A DNA stretch of 64,000 bases, taken from contig JAEYGZ010000031.1 of NCBI GenBank assembly GCA_023409535.1, forward strand, positions 60,410-124,409. The letters run 5' to 3'. Positions 17,216 through 25,271 of the stretch are shown in pieces; position 1 is the first letter of the stretch; the number at the start of each line of letters is the position of its first letter. Made by a program: the position numbers and the translations under genes. This DNA comes from Bacillota bacterium (GTDB lineage Bacteria; Bacillota; Clostridia; Lachnospirales; Lachnospiraceae). A model generated the notes under the pieces. It was not told where the DNA came from. It ran no database searches and saw only the letters and a list, made by a program, of their open reading frames with translations.

Positions 17216-18100
17216 ATGCGTGCAAAAGCGTTTAATTCCCAGATTTTCTTGGAAATATTATGTTACTCTGTTTTCGGCGGACTGATGTTTTACCTGGTAC
17301 GCAGCGGAAACTATCTTTCCTATGTCACACCCCGGATGAAGCCCTATCTGTACTTTGCCGCAATTATCATGATTATATGGGCTTGTGCCGGTCTAGGCAG
17401 ACTGCTGCGTCCACAGTACAAAGTACGCTCCGCCCATTGCTTTATACTGGCACTTCCCGCCTTATTGCTGATACTTCCCCATACTTCTTTAAGTGTTTCC
17501 GATATTTCCGGTAATTTTATCGGGGGGCAAAGTTCTTTTGGACCGGCCGCAGCTCAGAAGCCGTCATCAACAAGCGGCACGGACTTTAGCAGCGTAGACT
17601 CCGACCCGGCAGATGACCTGTCAGAAACTCCCGTTGAATCCCCCAATAATTATTCCGATGATAACGGTAATAGTCAACCGGACGAGAGCGCTTCTTCCGA
17701 GCTTCCTGGTTTAGATACAAAGAACATGAAAATCACCGTATCAAACGACGATTTCGGCCTGTGGTTTTCAGAAATATATACGAATATGGAGAAATACACA
17801 GGCTATACAATTGTTATGACCGGGTATGTCTTTAAGGATTCGGAGCTGTTCGAAGAGAATGAATTTGCACCGGCCCGTCTCATGATGTCCTGCTGTGTTG
17901 CAGATCTGTCCCCCGCAGGACTAACCTGCATCTATGATAAAGCGTCCGAATTAAAAGCAGATTCCTGGGTTACGGTGGAAGGTACACTTCAGATAGGGCA
18001 ATATGAATATGAAGGCGAAAAATATGATGAGCCGCAAATTGTCGTAGAGAAAATAACTCCGGCAGAAGAAGCAGAGGGATATGTCTATCCATATTTTTAG
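17216..18100 (+). CDS. TIGR03943/DUF1980 family protein (YcgQ-like permease partner)
   Basis: A 294-aa protein: two or three N-terminal membrane spans (FLEILCYSVFGGLMFYLVRSG, LYFAAIIMIIWACAGLG, CFILALPALLLILP). A low-complexity Ser/Asp-rich linker follows (about residues 95-165), then a C-terminal extracellular domain with the family motif RLMMSCCVADLSPAGL and a KITPAEE tail. In Bacilli, ycgQ homologs always pair with a DUF318 permease, exactly as here (2-bp gap). The start at 17216 has GGAGGG. The paired Cys and acidic linker suggest metal or redox chemistry outside the cell; function is not proven. Confidence 0.85.
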   Translation: MRAKAFNSQIFLEILCYSVFGGLMFYLVRSGNYLSYVTPRMKPYLYFAAIIMIIWACAGLGRLLRPQYKVRSAHCFILALPALLLILPHTSLSVSDISGNFIGGQSSFGPAAAQKPSSTSGTDFSSVDSDPADDLSETPVESPNNYSDDNGNSQPDESASSELPGLDTKNMKITVSNDDFGLWFSEIYTNMEKYTGYTIVMTGYVFKDSELFEENEFAPARLMMSCCVADLSPAGLTCIYDKASELKADSWVTVEGTLQIGQYEYEGEKYDEPQIVVEKITPAEEAEGYVYPYF

Positions 18101-18150
18101 GCGAATACGGTTAACTCAATCCTTATAATAAAGTGCAAAGCACAATAGTA

Positions 18151-18192
18151 GGGGTGGGATTCAAATTATGAATCCCACCCCTTGCTTTATTT
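18151..18192 (+). terminator. Rho-independent terminator of the metal operon
   Basis: GGGGTGGGATTC (18151-18162) pairs perfectly with 18170-18181 around a 7-nt loop, followed by TTGCTTTATTT. It lies about 50 bp after the last gene of the plus-strand operon and separates it from the convergent exporter operon. Confidence 0.88.
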
Positions 18193-18226
18193 CATGGCCC
18201 GCATACTTTTTTGCGAGCTATATGCA

Positions 18227-19399
18227 CTATTCGCTTCTTAAGGCATCAATCGGATTTAACCTTGCTGCTCTCGTTGCAGGCATATAACCAAAGCCGATGC
18301 CGATGGCCGCCGATACTGAAAAGGCAAGCAAAATTGCACCGCTTGTCGGTGACGCCTCAATTCCAAAACCGCTTCCCAGGGTCCTGCAGGCTACGGTTCC
18401 AATGATGATACCGATAACTCCGCCAAGGGTACTGATCATTACTGCTTCCATAACAAACTGACCCATGATATCCCTGCGCTTCGCACCAAGGGACTTTCTG
18501 ATTCCAATCTCCTTGGTACGCTCTACAACGGATACCAGCATGATGTTCATAATACCGATCCCTGCCACCAGCAGCGAGATTCCTGCGATACCGCCGAGCA
18601 CGGAAGAAAGCATGGCTGTCATATCATTAATCGCATCCAGAAGCTGTGTCATACTACTGACACTATATAATTCCTCATTCATCATATTCTGATAAAGAAA
18701 ATCGTCCAATAAATCTTCTGCCGCCGTTACCTGATCCGCATCCTTTGCAGCAAAGGTGAAGCTGGAGATAACAGAATTTCCGGCCATCCTGGCCGCGTTG
18801 GAATATGGAATATAAATAATGTCATCCGCTGAATTCTCTTCCGAATCCGCCTTTTCCTCCTGAATACCTACGATGGTGTACACCTGTCCGTTAATCTTCA
18901 GCGTATCTCCTAATGCAGCTCTTCCGTCAAATAGTTCATCGCTGATATAGGTGCCGATGACACACGCATTATATCTGTTCTTAATATCAGCATAGGAAAT
19001 AAAGCGACCCGAGGTGACAGACAGACTGTTTACCTCAAAATAATTCTCGCCCGCTCCAACCACTGAGGTTGATTTGGAATTCTCGCCGTTCTTTACCGTA
19101 TAATTTCCGTTTACCTTAGGTGTCACACCGGTAAATATATCTCTGTTCTCCTTCGCAAAATCATACATTTCATCTACAGTGACTGTTCTCGTGTCCGTAT
19201 TATTCACTGTTACGGTAACCAGATTTGTACCCATATCGGAGAAGGTAGAAATGACATAATTTGTGACACCGGACACCAGACCAAGCAATGCGATAACCGC
19301 CGCCACGCCGATAATCATACCAAGCATGGTGAGAAAGGAGCGCAGCTTGCTGCTTAATATACTTTTGATCGCCAATTTAAAGGCTTGCCCAAATCTCAT
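18227..19399 (-). CDS. MacB-like ABC transporter permease
   Basis: A 390-aa membrane protein with the MacB architecture. It has an N-terminal span (SFLTMLGMIIGVAAVIALLGLVSG), an extracellular MacB_PCD domain (residues about 45-265), and three C-terminal FtsX-type spans, including GGIAGISLLVAGIGIMNIMLVSVVERTKEIGIRKSLGAKRRDI. MacB proteins are mechanotransmission transporters working with an adaptor to move peptides or toxins from the outer membrane face. It overlaps the ATPase gene by 4 bp (ATGA). In a Gram-positive cell it would export antimicrobial peptides, siderophores or surface components. Confidence 0.93.
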   Translation of the reverse strand: MRFGQAFKLAIKSILSSKLRSFLTMLGMIIGVAAVIALLGLVSGVTNYVISTFSDMGTNLVTVTVNNTDTRTVTVDEMYDFAKENRDIFTGVTPKVNGNYTVKNGENSKSTSVVGAGENYFEVNSLSVTSGRFISYADIKNRYNACVIGTYISDELFDGRAALGDTLKINGQVYTIVGIQEEKADSEENSADDIIYIPYSNAARMAGNSVISSFTFAAKDADQVTAAEDLLDDFLYQNMMNEELYSVSSMTQLLDAINDMTAMLSSVLGGIAGISLLVAGIGIMNIMLVSVVERTKEIGIRKSLGAKRRDIMGQFVMEAVMISTLGGVIGIIIGTVACRTLGSGFGIEASPTSGAILLAFSVSAAIGIGFGYMPATRAARLNPIDALRSE

Positions 19400-20133
19400 A
19401 CGAATTCATGCTCCTTTTTCACAGTCTGGATTTCATCGGATACGATTTTTCCGTCACGCAGGGTAATGATACGGTTTGCTTCTTCTGCCACAGAATGGTC
19501 ATGGGTAATTAATACAATGGTATTACCCTCCTCATTCAGTTTCTTCAGAAAGTCCAGCAGCTCTCTGCTGGTTTTTGAATCCAAAGCTCCTGTGGGCTCA
19601 TCCGCCAGAATTAAGGAAGGATTTCCTGCCAAAGCTCTGGCTACGGCACCTCTTTGCTGCTGTCCGCCGGATAACTGATTGGGATAGTTCTTCCATTTAT
19701 CCTCAATTCCGACTCTTTTTAACGCATCCATGGCAATCTGTTTTCTTTGCTTTTTATTAACTCCGGCATAGAGCAGCGGCAGCTCCACATTTTCCAACAG
19801 GTTCTGCTTCGTCAGCAGATTATACTGCTGGAAGATGAAGCCGATGGTCTTATTGCGTACCTCAGCGAGGGCATCATCCTTCATTTTGCTGACATCCTGG
19901 CCCTTTAAAATATATTGTCCTTTGGTGGGAACATCAAGCGCACCGATGATATTCATGATGGTTGATTTACCGCTGCCGGATTTGCCCACGATGGCAACAA
20001 ATTCTCCCTCCATAATGGTCAGGCTGATTCCGTCATTGGCACGTACCTCGGTATTGCCCATCTGGTATACCTTATAGATATCGATCAGCTGGATTAAGGG
20101 GATTGCCGCCTTTTCCGTAAATTGCTCATTCAT
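19396..20133 (-). CDS. MacB/LolD-type ABC transporter ATP-binding protein
   Basis: A 245-aa ATPase of the MacB/LolD family. Walker A is GKSGSGKST (about residue 48), the Q-loop FQQYNLL, the signature LSGGQQQRGAVARAL, Walker B LILADEPTGALD, and the H-loop ITHDHS. It powers the permease encoded next and is separated from the adaptor gene by 17 bp. The start at 20133 follows GGAGGG. Confidence 0.96.
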   Translation of the reverse strand: MNEQFTEKAAIPLIQLIDIYKVYQMGNTEVRANDGISLTIMEGEFVAIVGKSGSGKSTIMNIIGALDVPTKGQYILKGQDVSKMKDDALAEVRNKTIGFIFQQYNLLTKQNLLENVELPLLYAGVNKKQRKQIAMDALKRVGIEDKWKNYPNQLSGGQQQRGAVARALAGNPSLILADEPTGALDSKTSRELLDFLKKLNEEGNTIVLITHDHSVAEEANRIITLRDGKIVSDEIQTVKKEHEFV

Positions 20134-20150
20134 TTAGCATCCCTCCATCA

Positions 20151-21950
20151 TTACCGAGCCTGCTGAATGCTAACACTGCCTGTCGAGCCGCTCCAGCTTC
20201 TGTTTCCGTTACCGCCAGTATTCCCGTTACCGCCAAAGCCGCCCTCAGACCTCATTCCTCCAAAGCCGCCGGGCATTGTGAAGGTAACTGCCTCAGAGAT
20301 TCTCTTTACATATACCTCTTCATTACCGGTAAGCCCGCTTTTAATCTCAATGAAATCACCGTCCGTGATACCCGTTTCAACCTTAACCTCCTTAAAGCCT
20401 GCCGGTACCTCCCCCACAGCCTCTGTTACGGAAGCATCCTTCACATATACCACATCTCCGCGCATCAATGCGTCTGCCGGAATTGCCATTACTCCTGCTG
20501 CCTTCTCAATAATGATGGAGCCGGTGACATTCATACCTGGTAACAGGCTTCCAATCTCATCAATTCTTACTGTGACAGGGTATTGGGTTACACCCTGGTT
20601 CGCATTGCTTTGCAGACTGACATTGGTTACAACACCCTTCATCTGCTGCCCCTCAAATGCATCTGCCGTGATCTCAACCTCCTGTCCTTCCTTCACATTG
20701 ATTACGTCAAGCTCATCCACATTCATTTCAAAGGTAACAGCTGACATATCATAAATAGTACAAAGCGCGGAGGTATTACGTATGGTATCTCCAACCAAGG
20801 CATCCTTACTGATAACAATGCCTGAGATCGGCGCCGTAACACTGTAATCCGTCCTGGTATCAATAATCTCCTGAAGCTTGGAGTCGGCGTCTTCGATAGC
20901 CTCTGCCGCACTTTCCCTGCCATCCTGGGCATTTGACACGGCGTCCTGAGCGCTTTCCAGCTTACTTGAATATTGCTCCAGCAGGTCCTCAACAGAATCC
21001 TCGGAAAGAATATAAAGAATATCTCCTTCCTTTATCTGGCTGCCTTCTACGAGCTTTAAATCAGTAATTTTTCCTGCATATTCCGCAGAAATTACGGTCT
21101 GAGTCTTTACGGCAAAGGTTCCCTCTGCACTGCTGTATATCGATCCGATGGAAGCTGTTGCGGTAGTAGAAGTCGTTATACCGCCAGGGTTCTTTACTTC
21201 TATGGTAACCTGATTCACCAGACGGTTACCGCTTAATGCTTCGTCGATATTGCTGACTTTGGTAACCTTACCTTTGATCGTCTCATCTGTTGCTTCAAGC
21301 ACCACCTCGGCTGATTTACCGATGAGGGATTGATCTGCCTCAGCGGAGGAAAACGGCAGTGTTAATTCCATTGTGCTGTTATCATATATCTCTGCAATCT
21401 GGCTGCCCTTTTGCACGGTGTCACCCTTGTCTACATAAAGGGTTTTCACATAACCGGTTACCTCGGATCTGACTGCGGGATCACCAAATTCAGCCTTGGC
21501 CTCGTCATAATCCTTCTGGGCTTTTGCCAGCTTATCCAGTGCGTCCTGATAACTGTTCTCTGCTTTGGTAAGGTTCTTGTTGGCCCGGTCCAGGGTGGTC
21601 TGGGCAGTACCGATCTGATTATCCAGCGTATCCGTATCTATCTTATATAATACCTGGCCTGCTTCCACGGTATCGCCTTCTTCAAAGTCAGCTTCGATTA
21701 CCTCGCCTTCCACAAGCGTAGTAACATCATAGGTGTTTAATGGTGAGATGGTTCCTGAGGAAGTGAGGACATTCTGGATATCCCTGGTTTCAACCTTTTG
21801 CGTCGTAATCACATTTTCCGAGGAAGTATTCTGTAATCTTCCGGCTGAAACCCTGTTATATACAACACTGATGATAATGATAATTACTACCAGGAGGATA
21901 ACCCACTTTATAACCTTTTTCCATTTGATATTCGCGATTTTCAGTTTCAT
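20151..21950 (-). CDS. HlyD/MacA-like membrane-fusion adaptor with duplicated lipoyl-hairpin module
   Basis: A 599-aa adaptor anchored by one N-terminal span (residues about 15-33). Unusually it holds two consecutive lipoyl/coiled-coil units. The first is VEGEVIEADFEEGDTVEAGQ, then a hairpin (residues about 105-160) and VTGYVKTLYVDKGDTVQKG. The second is YAGKITDLKLVEGSQIKEGD, a hairpin (about 315-360) and ISGIVISKDALVGDTI. Beta-barrel and membrane-proximal domains follow, and a Gly/Asn/Ser-rich tail from about residue 557. Standard MacA-type adaptors are near 370-400 aa with one unit. It starts 20 bp after the SLH gene and precedes the ATPase and permease. Confidence 0.9.
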   Translation of the reverse strand: MKLKIANIKWKKVIKWVILLVVIIIIISVVYNRVSAGRLQNTSSENVITTQKVETRDIQNVLTSSGTISPLNTYDVTTLVEGEVIEADFEEGDTVEAGQVLYKIDTDTLDNQIGTAQTTLDRANKNLTKAENSYQDALDKLAKAQKDYDEAKAEFGDPAVRSEVTGYVKTLYVDKGDTVQKGSQIAEIYDNSTMELTLPFSSAEADQSLIGKSAEVVLEATDETIKGKVTKVSNIDEALSGNRLVNQVTIEVKNPGGITTSTTATASIGSIYSSAEGTFAVKTQTVISAEYAGKITDLKLVEGSQIKEGDILYILSEDSVEDLLEQYSSKLESAQDAVSNAQDGRESAAEAIEDADSKLQEIIDTRTDYSVTAPISGIVISKDALVGDTIRNTSALCTIYDMSAVTFEMNVDELDVINVKEGQEVEITADAFEGQQMKGVVTNVSLQSNANQGVTQYPVTVRIDEIGSLLPGMNVTGSIIIEKAAGVMAIPADALMRGDVVYVKDASVTEAVGEVPAGFKEVKVETGITDGDFIEIKSGLTGNEEVYVKRISEAVTFTMPGGFGGMRSEGGFGGNGNTGGNGNRSWSGSTGSVSIQQAR

Positions 21951-21969
21951 ATTAATTTACCTCTTCCGA

Positions 21970-23844
21970 TTAATTCGTTGATTCAGCGACAATAACCCGA
22001 ATTCTTCCACCCAAGGTAATTGCTTTGTCATAATAAGCGGTCACCCTCTGTTTGGACAGGTCGATATTATTGATCGAGGTTGCGGCATATTTGCCATTCG
22101 ACAGGTAGTAGACACTTACTTTATCTGCCAGCGGATATTTTACTGCTCCGGAGGTTATGGTCGTGTTGCCCACAGAAGAAACCGGAGTTCCTGTCAAGGA
22201 ATAGGAGGAGGCAATACTGCCATCCTGTATAACAAAGCCGGCCGGGCCTTCGGTAGGTGTCAGGTCAGTGAAATTGGCCGTTGTAAACGCACCTTCCTTA
22301 CCGTCCAGCAGGTAATGGTATACTCCGGAACCGCCGCCGTAGGTATAACCTGTGTAAATACCATAGGAATCCATATCACCGGTTACGTTATTCAGTATCA
22401 GATCTGTGATCTGGCCGCTTACATCGGTAGCGTAATACCTGATCATACGATTCATAATAACCATGTTAGCCAGGCGGGTAGGATATACCTTAATGTAGGT
22501 ACCCTCATGATAATCCAGAATATGAACATTGGAGGCGAATTTCATGGAACCGAAGGTCTTTGCATCACTGCTTACGGTCGCATCTTCAAAAGAGAAGCCC
22601 GGCATACTGTATTCGGAAACAGCCGCTACTCCATTCTCATAGGTGATACGGATAAGGTCTTCCTCATTAAAATTAAATACCGTGCTGTCATAATCCTGGG
22701 TATAGCGGTTTCCTTCCGCATCAACAAAATCCACATAACTGGTGTTGATATAATCTCCCTTGTTATCTTTCACCAGATGTGTACCGACATTCAGCACAAG
22801 ACCGGTTATTCTTGTATTGTACTCATCCAGGCTGAGAACTCCTGCTACCTCACCGTTTTTACCCAACAACAGAGTTATAACATCCCCCCTTTGTATGCTG
22901 CCCACAGAGGAGAATTCCGTGGATGCCGTACTATTCTCGAATTGATACTCTGTTCCGGCTACGGTTACAGAGGTTGGATTGATCAGATCCGGATTTACAC
23001 CGGTAAGCGTACCGGTAATCTTTGTATCATAAGCCCATACCGTTTCAAAGCTCTCAGAATAATACAGAACATCGTATTTATCGATATCCGTATAGTTACA
23101 TTTAATATCATTTTTATAGAAGGTCGCCGTCTCTATGGAAAATGGTATCTCTGAGGACCAGCTGTTATCCGCAATAATCGGTCCCTGTGTACCGGTATTG
23201 ACCAGAGACAGATAATCGACCTCTCCTGCGGCATCCAGCGTATAGCCTAAGACAGTCGCATAATTCATGCCATCCTTTGTGGTTCCGTTCAGCACATTAT
23301 AAAAAAGATTCACACAGTTGCTATAATTTAAATAAGAATAGGACAAGGTCACTGTGATATTCTTATTCAGTTTCTTTGATTGATAGAGCGCCAGTTTGCC
23401 GCCGGTAATATTCCCGCTGAAATCACTGTCACTATACCCTAACAGCTTTAGTACCCCGCTGACCGCTTCAATCAGGGTCACACCGCTGTCCGGTTTAAAG
23501 GAACCGTTAATATACCCCGACATCCATCCGTTGGTCACTGCAGTTTTTATGTAAGACGCTGCCCAATGCTTCTGAGATACATCCTTGAATAAGGATATAT
23601 TACTCGTCCTTGCGATCGAATCCTTTTGCGTTGACAGATTAACGAGAAGCTGTGCAAATTGTGCTCTGGTTATTTCATCCGTGTCTGCACCAATTTCCCC
23701 CTTATCTGTCTTCATAATATCCAGGGCTCTGATTACTTTATCCGCCTTGGCAGTGGCTGCATAGGCCTTCTGCGGTTCATTTACCAACAGCCCGGTTTGC
23801 AGCAGCAGCACCGCAGCTAGTATGGCAGCTAATATTTTTCGCAT
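21970..23844 (-). CDS. S-layer-homology (SLH) domain surface protein
   Basis: A 624-aa secreted protein with a signal peptide (MRKILAAILAAVLLLQTGLLV…AYAA) and SLH-type repeats over about residues 35-190. Clear repeat cores are DEITRAQFAQLLVNL, FKDVSQKHWAASYIKTAVTNGWMSGY and FKPDSGVTLIEAVSGVLKLLGY. The remaining 430 residues are beta-rich, unrecognised and presumably extracellular. SLH domains bind pyruvylated secondary cell-wall polymers. The ATG at 23844 has AAGGAG seven bases upstream. It lies 20 bp ahead of the MacA-like gene, so the operon order is SLH, adaptor, ATPase, permease: the SLH protein may be part of the exporter's outer assembly (inference). Confidence 0.9.
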   Translation of the reverse strand: MRKILAAILAAVLLLQTGLLVNEPQKAYAATAKADKVIRALDIMKTDKGEIGADTDEITRAQFAQLLVNLSTQKDSIARTSNISLFKDVSQKHWAASYIKTAVTNGWMSGYINGSFKPDSGVTLIEAVSGVLKLLGYSDSDFSGNITGGKLALYQSKKLNKNITVTLSYSYLNYSNCVNLFYNVLNGTTKDGMNYATVLGYTLDAAGEVDYLSLVNTGTQGPIIADNSWSSEIPFSIETATFYKNDIKCNYTDIDKYDVLYYSESFETVWAYDTKITGTLTGVNPDLINPTSVTVAGTEYQFENSTASTEFSSVGSIQRGDVITLLLGKNGEVAGVLSLDEYNTRITGLVLNVGTHLVKDNKGDYINTSYVDFVDAEGNRYTQDYDSTVFNFNEEDLIRITYENGVAAVSEYSMPGFSFEDATVSSDAKTFGSMKFASNVHILDYHEGTYIKVYPTRLANMVIMNRMIRYYATDVSGQITDLILNNVTGDMDSYGIYTGYTYGGGSGVYHYLLDGKEGAFTTANFTDLTPTEGPAGFVIQDGSIASSYSLTGTPVSSVGNTTITSGAVKYPLADKVSVYYLSNGKYAATSINNIDLSKQRVTAYYDKAITLGGRIRVIVAESTN

Positions 23845-23954
23845 GTTCAATCTCCTTTACTTTTTTGATGGTCATGTTATCTTCCATTTAATACTAATGG
23901 AAAATCATGAACATTCTGTGATTAAATTGTGATTTTACTGGAAGGATTATAAAT

Positions 23955-24018
23955 AAAATATAAAAAAACGGACTGTTATAATAACATGTCGCTATGACAC
24001 ATACTATATCAGTCCGTT
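23955..24018 (-). terminator. Terminator of the secreted-protein transcript
   Basis: On the minus strand AACGGACTG (24010-24018) pairs with CAGTCCGTT (23967-23975). A small inner hairpin (TGTC/GACA) occupies the loop, and a run of seven T plus TATATTTT follows. It separates the paralogous secreted proteins from the SLH-exporter operon. Confidence 0.8.
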
Positions 24019-24033
24019 ATTTGACTGTTCCTG

Positions 24034-25227
24034 TTAATACGTTACGGTAAAGCTTCCCGGCGCTGATGCCAGAACCAGAGCTACATTCGTACTGGTATTC
24101 GCATCAATACCCTTTCTGCGAACATAGATTGTACATCCCTTCGGTGCCGTTGAGGCGGATAAAGTCATCAAAGAATTCGCAGTTACCGTTTTCCAGCCTG
24201 CACTGGATGCGTTGAAGCTTGCTCCTGCCTTCACAATTACATATTCATAGGCATTTGTTTTCGAAGCATTATTAAACTGCATTACCAGCTTTGAATTTTG
24301 ATAATAATACGTAACATCATAGCTGTTACCGCCGATGGTCGGAGGTGCCGACTGACCCGGGATTGTGATCTTGGTAACCTTGGAGCTGGAGGTTGTGGAG
24401 GTTGCAGACTTCCGTATTTGTAAAGTTACCGAATTAGCTCCGTTCTCATATAATGCCTTTGGTGCGATATCCTCCAGGGTAACAGCACCGTCAAATTCAA
24501 TCCACAGATCTGTTCGCGAATCATAATATTCCATGGAAGAGGTTGTATTCATTGTCAGCTTTGAAGAGTTCACCTTGACGGCCGGAGCCGCTGCTCTTGC
24601 CGGTATGGTTATGGTAATCTCTGCACTTGGACGTGTTCCCGGATTGCTTGCACCGGTGCCGGCCTCCTGCGGGATCCGAAGAATAACTTTTGCTCCCTTG
24701 GCTCTGAGATTCTCCATATTGGTCTGGAAAGTCTTATAGCTTGCTGATGTTTCATTCAGACTTACCTTATTCCAGTAATAATCCGTTGTCTTTCTCCACT
24801 CAAAGAAATCTGCTTCATCCGCATTATTGATGGTAAATTCACCTTCAACTTTATCGTAAAGTATCTCTATGGAAGAATTCTGTCCCGGAATCGTTACCGA
24901 TCTCACAGTACTTACTTTATCCCCTTTAAAATATAAAGTAACATCACTCGACGGGGATATCCAAGCGATATCCATGGAATACGTCTGAGTTGCGGTGTTA
25001 TAGATGCTTTCAAGCTCCTCCCAGGTCTGATTATCCGTAGAATAATATATAATATCATTATCGTTATTATACACCTGCAGCGTCAATGCCTCATAATCAA
25101 TGGCTCCGATTTTTACTGCCGTGGCTTCCGCCGCCGATGCTATGCCTGATGGAAGGATGAACAGGAATAATAATGTAAGAACCGGGATGCATATTCTTAT
25201 CATACCCTTATATGTAATTTGTTTCAT
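24034..25227 (-). CDS. Secreted modular beta-rich protein of unknown function (paralog A)
   Basis: A 397-aa protein with a signal peptide (…IPVLTLLFLFILPSGIASAAEA) and no wall anchor that I can see. It consists of about four beta-rich modules, each ending in a V/I-T-I-P motif followed by A/G-P-rich residues (VTIPGQ, ITIPARAAAP, ITIPGQSAPP). One module contains IIYYSTDNQTWEEL, reminiscent of the CHB_HEX_C-type fold seen in surface glycosidases. The whole length aligns to the N-terminal 410 residues of the next gene upstream, about one third identical by eye. The start at 25227 is chosen for its GGAG site; an ATG four codons earlier lacks one. Role unknown; likely surface adhesion or carbohydrate contact. 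Confidence 0.75.
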   Translation of the reverse strand: MKQITYKGMIRICIPVLTLLFLFILPSGIASAAEATAVKIGAIDYEALTLQVYNNDNDIIYYSTDNQTWEELESIYNTATQTYSMDIAWISPSSDVTLYFKGDKVSTVRSVTIPGQNSSIEILYDKVEGEFTINNADEADFFEWRKTTDYYWNKVSLNETSASYKTFQTNMENLRAKGAKVILRIPQEAGTGASNPGTRPSAEITITIPARAAAPAVKVNSSKLTMNTTSSMEYYDSRTDLWIEFDGAVTLEDIAPKALYENGANSVTLQIRKSATSTTSSSKVTKITIPGQSAPPTIGGNSYDVTYYYQNSKLVMQFNNASKTNAYEYVIVKAGASFNASSAGWKTVTANSLMTLSASTAPKGCTIYVRRKGIDANTSTNVALVLASAPGSFTVTY

Positions 25228-25271
25228 GTCTTTCTCCATTTCCGCGCTAATCGCATTTTGTAAATGCTCCG

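Noticed and set aside
20167..20754. Long plus-strand open frame opposite the adaptor gene
   Set aside because: It has Ser/Pro/Leu-rich low-complexity composition and no ribosome site, and lies antisense to a gene with clear family motifs.
22315..23154. 279-codon plus-strand frame opposite the SLH gene
   Set aside because: Antisense shadow with an Ile/His-heavy, non-protein-like composition; the SLH frame on the other strand has a signal peptide, repeats and ribosome site.
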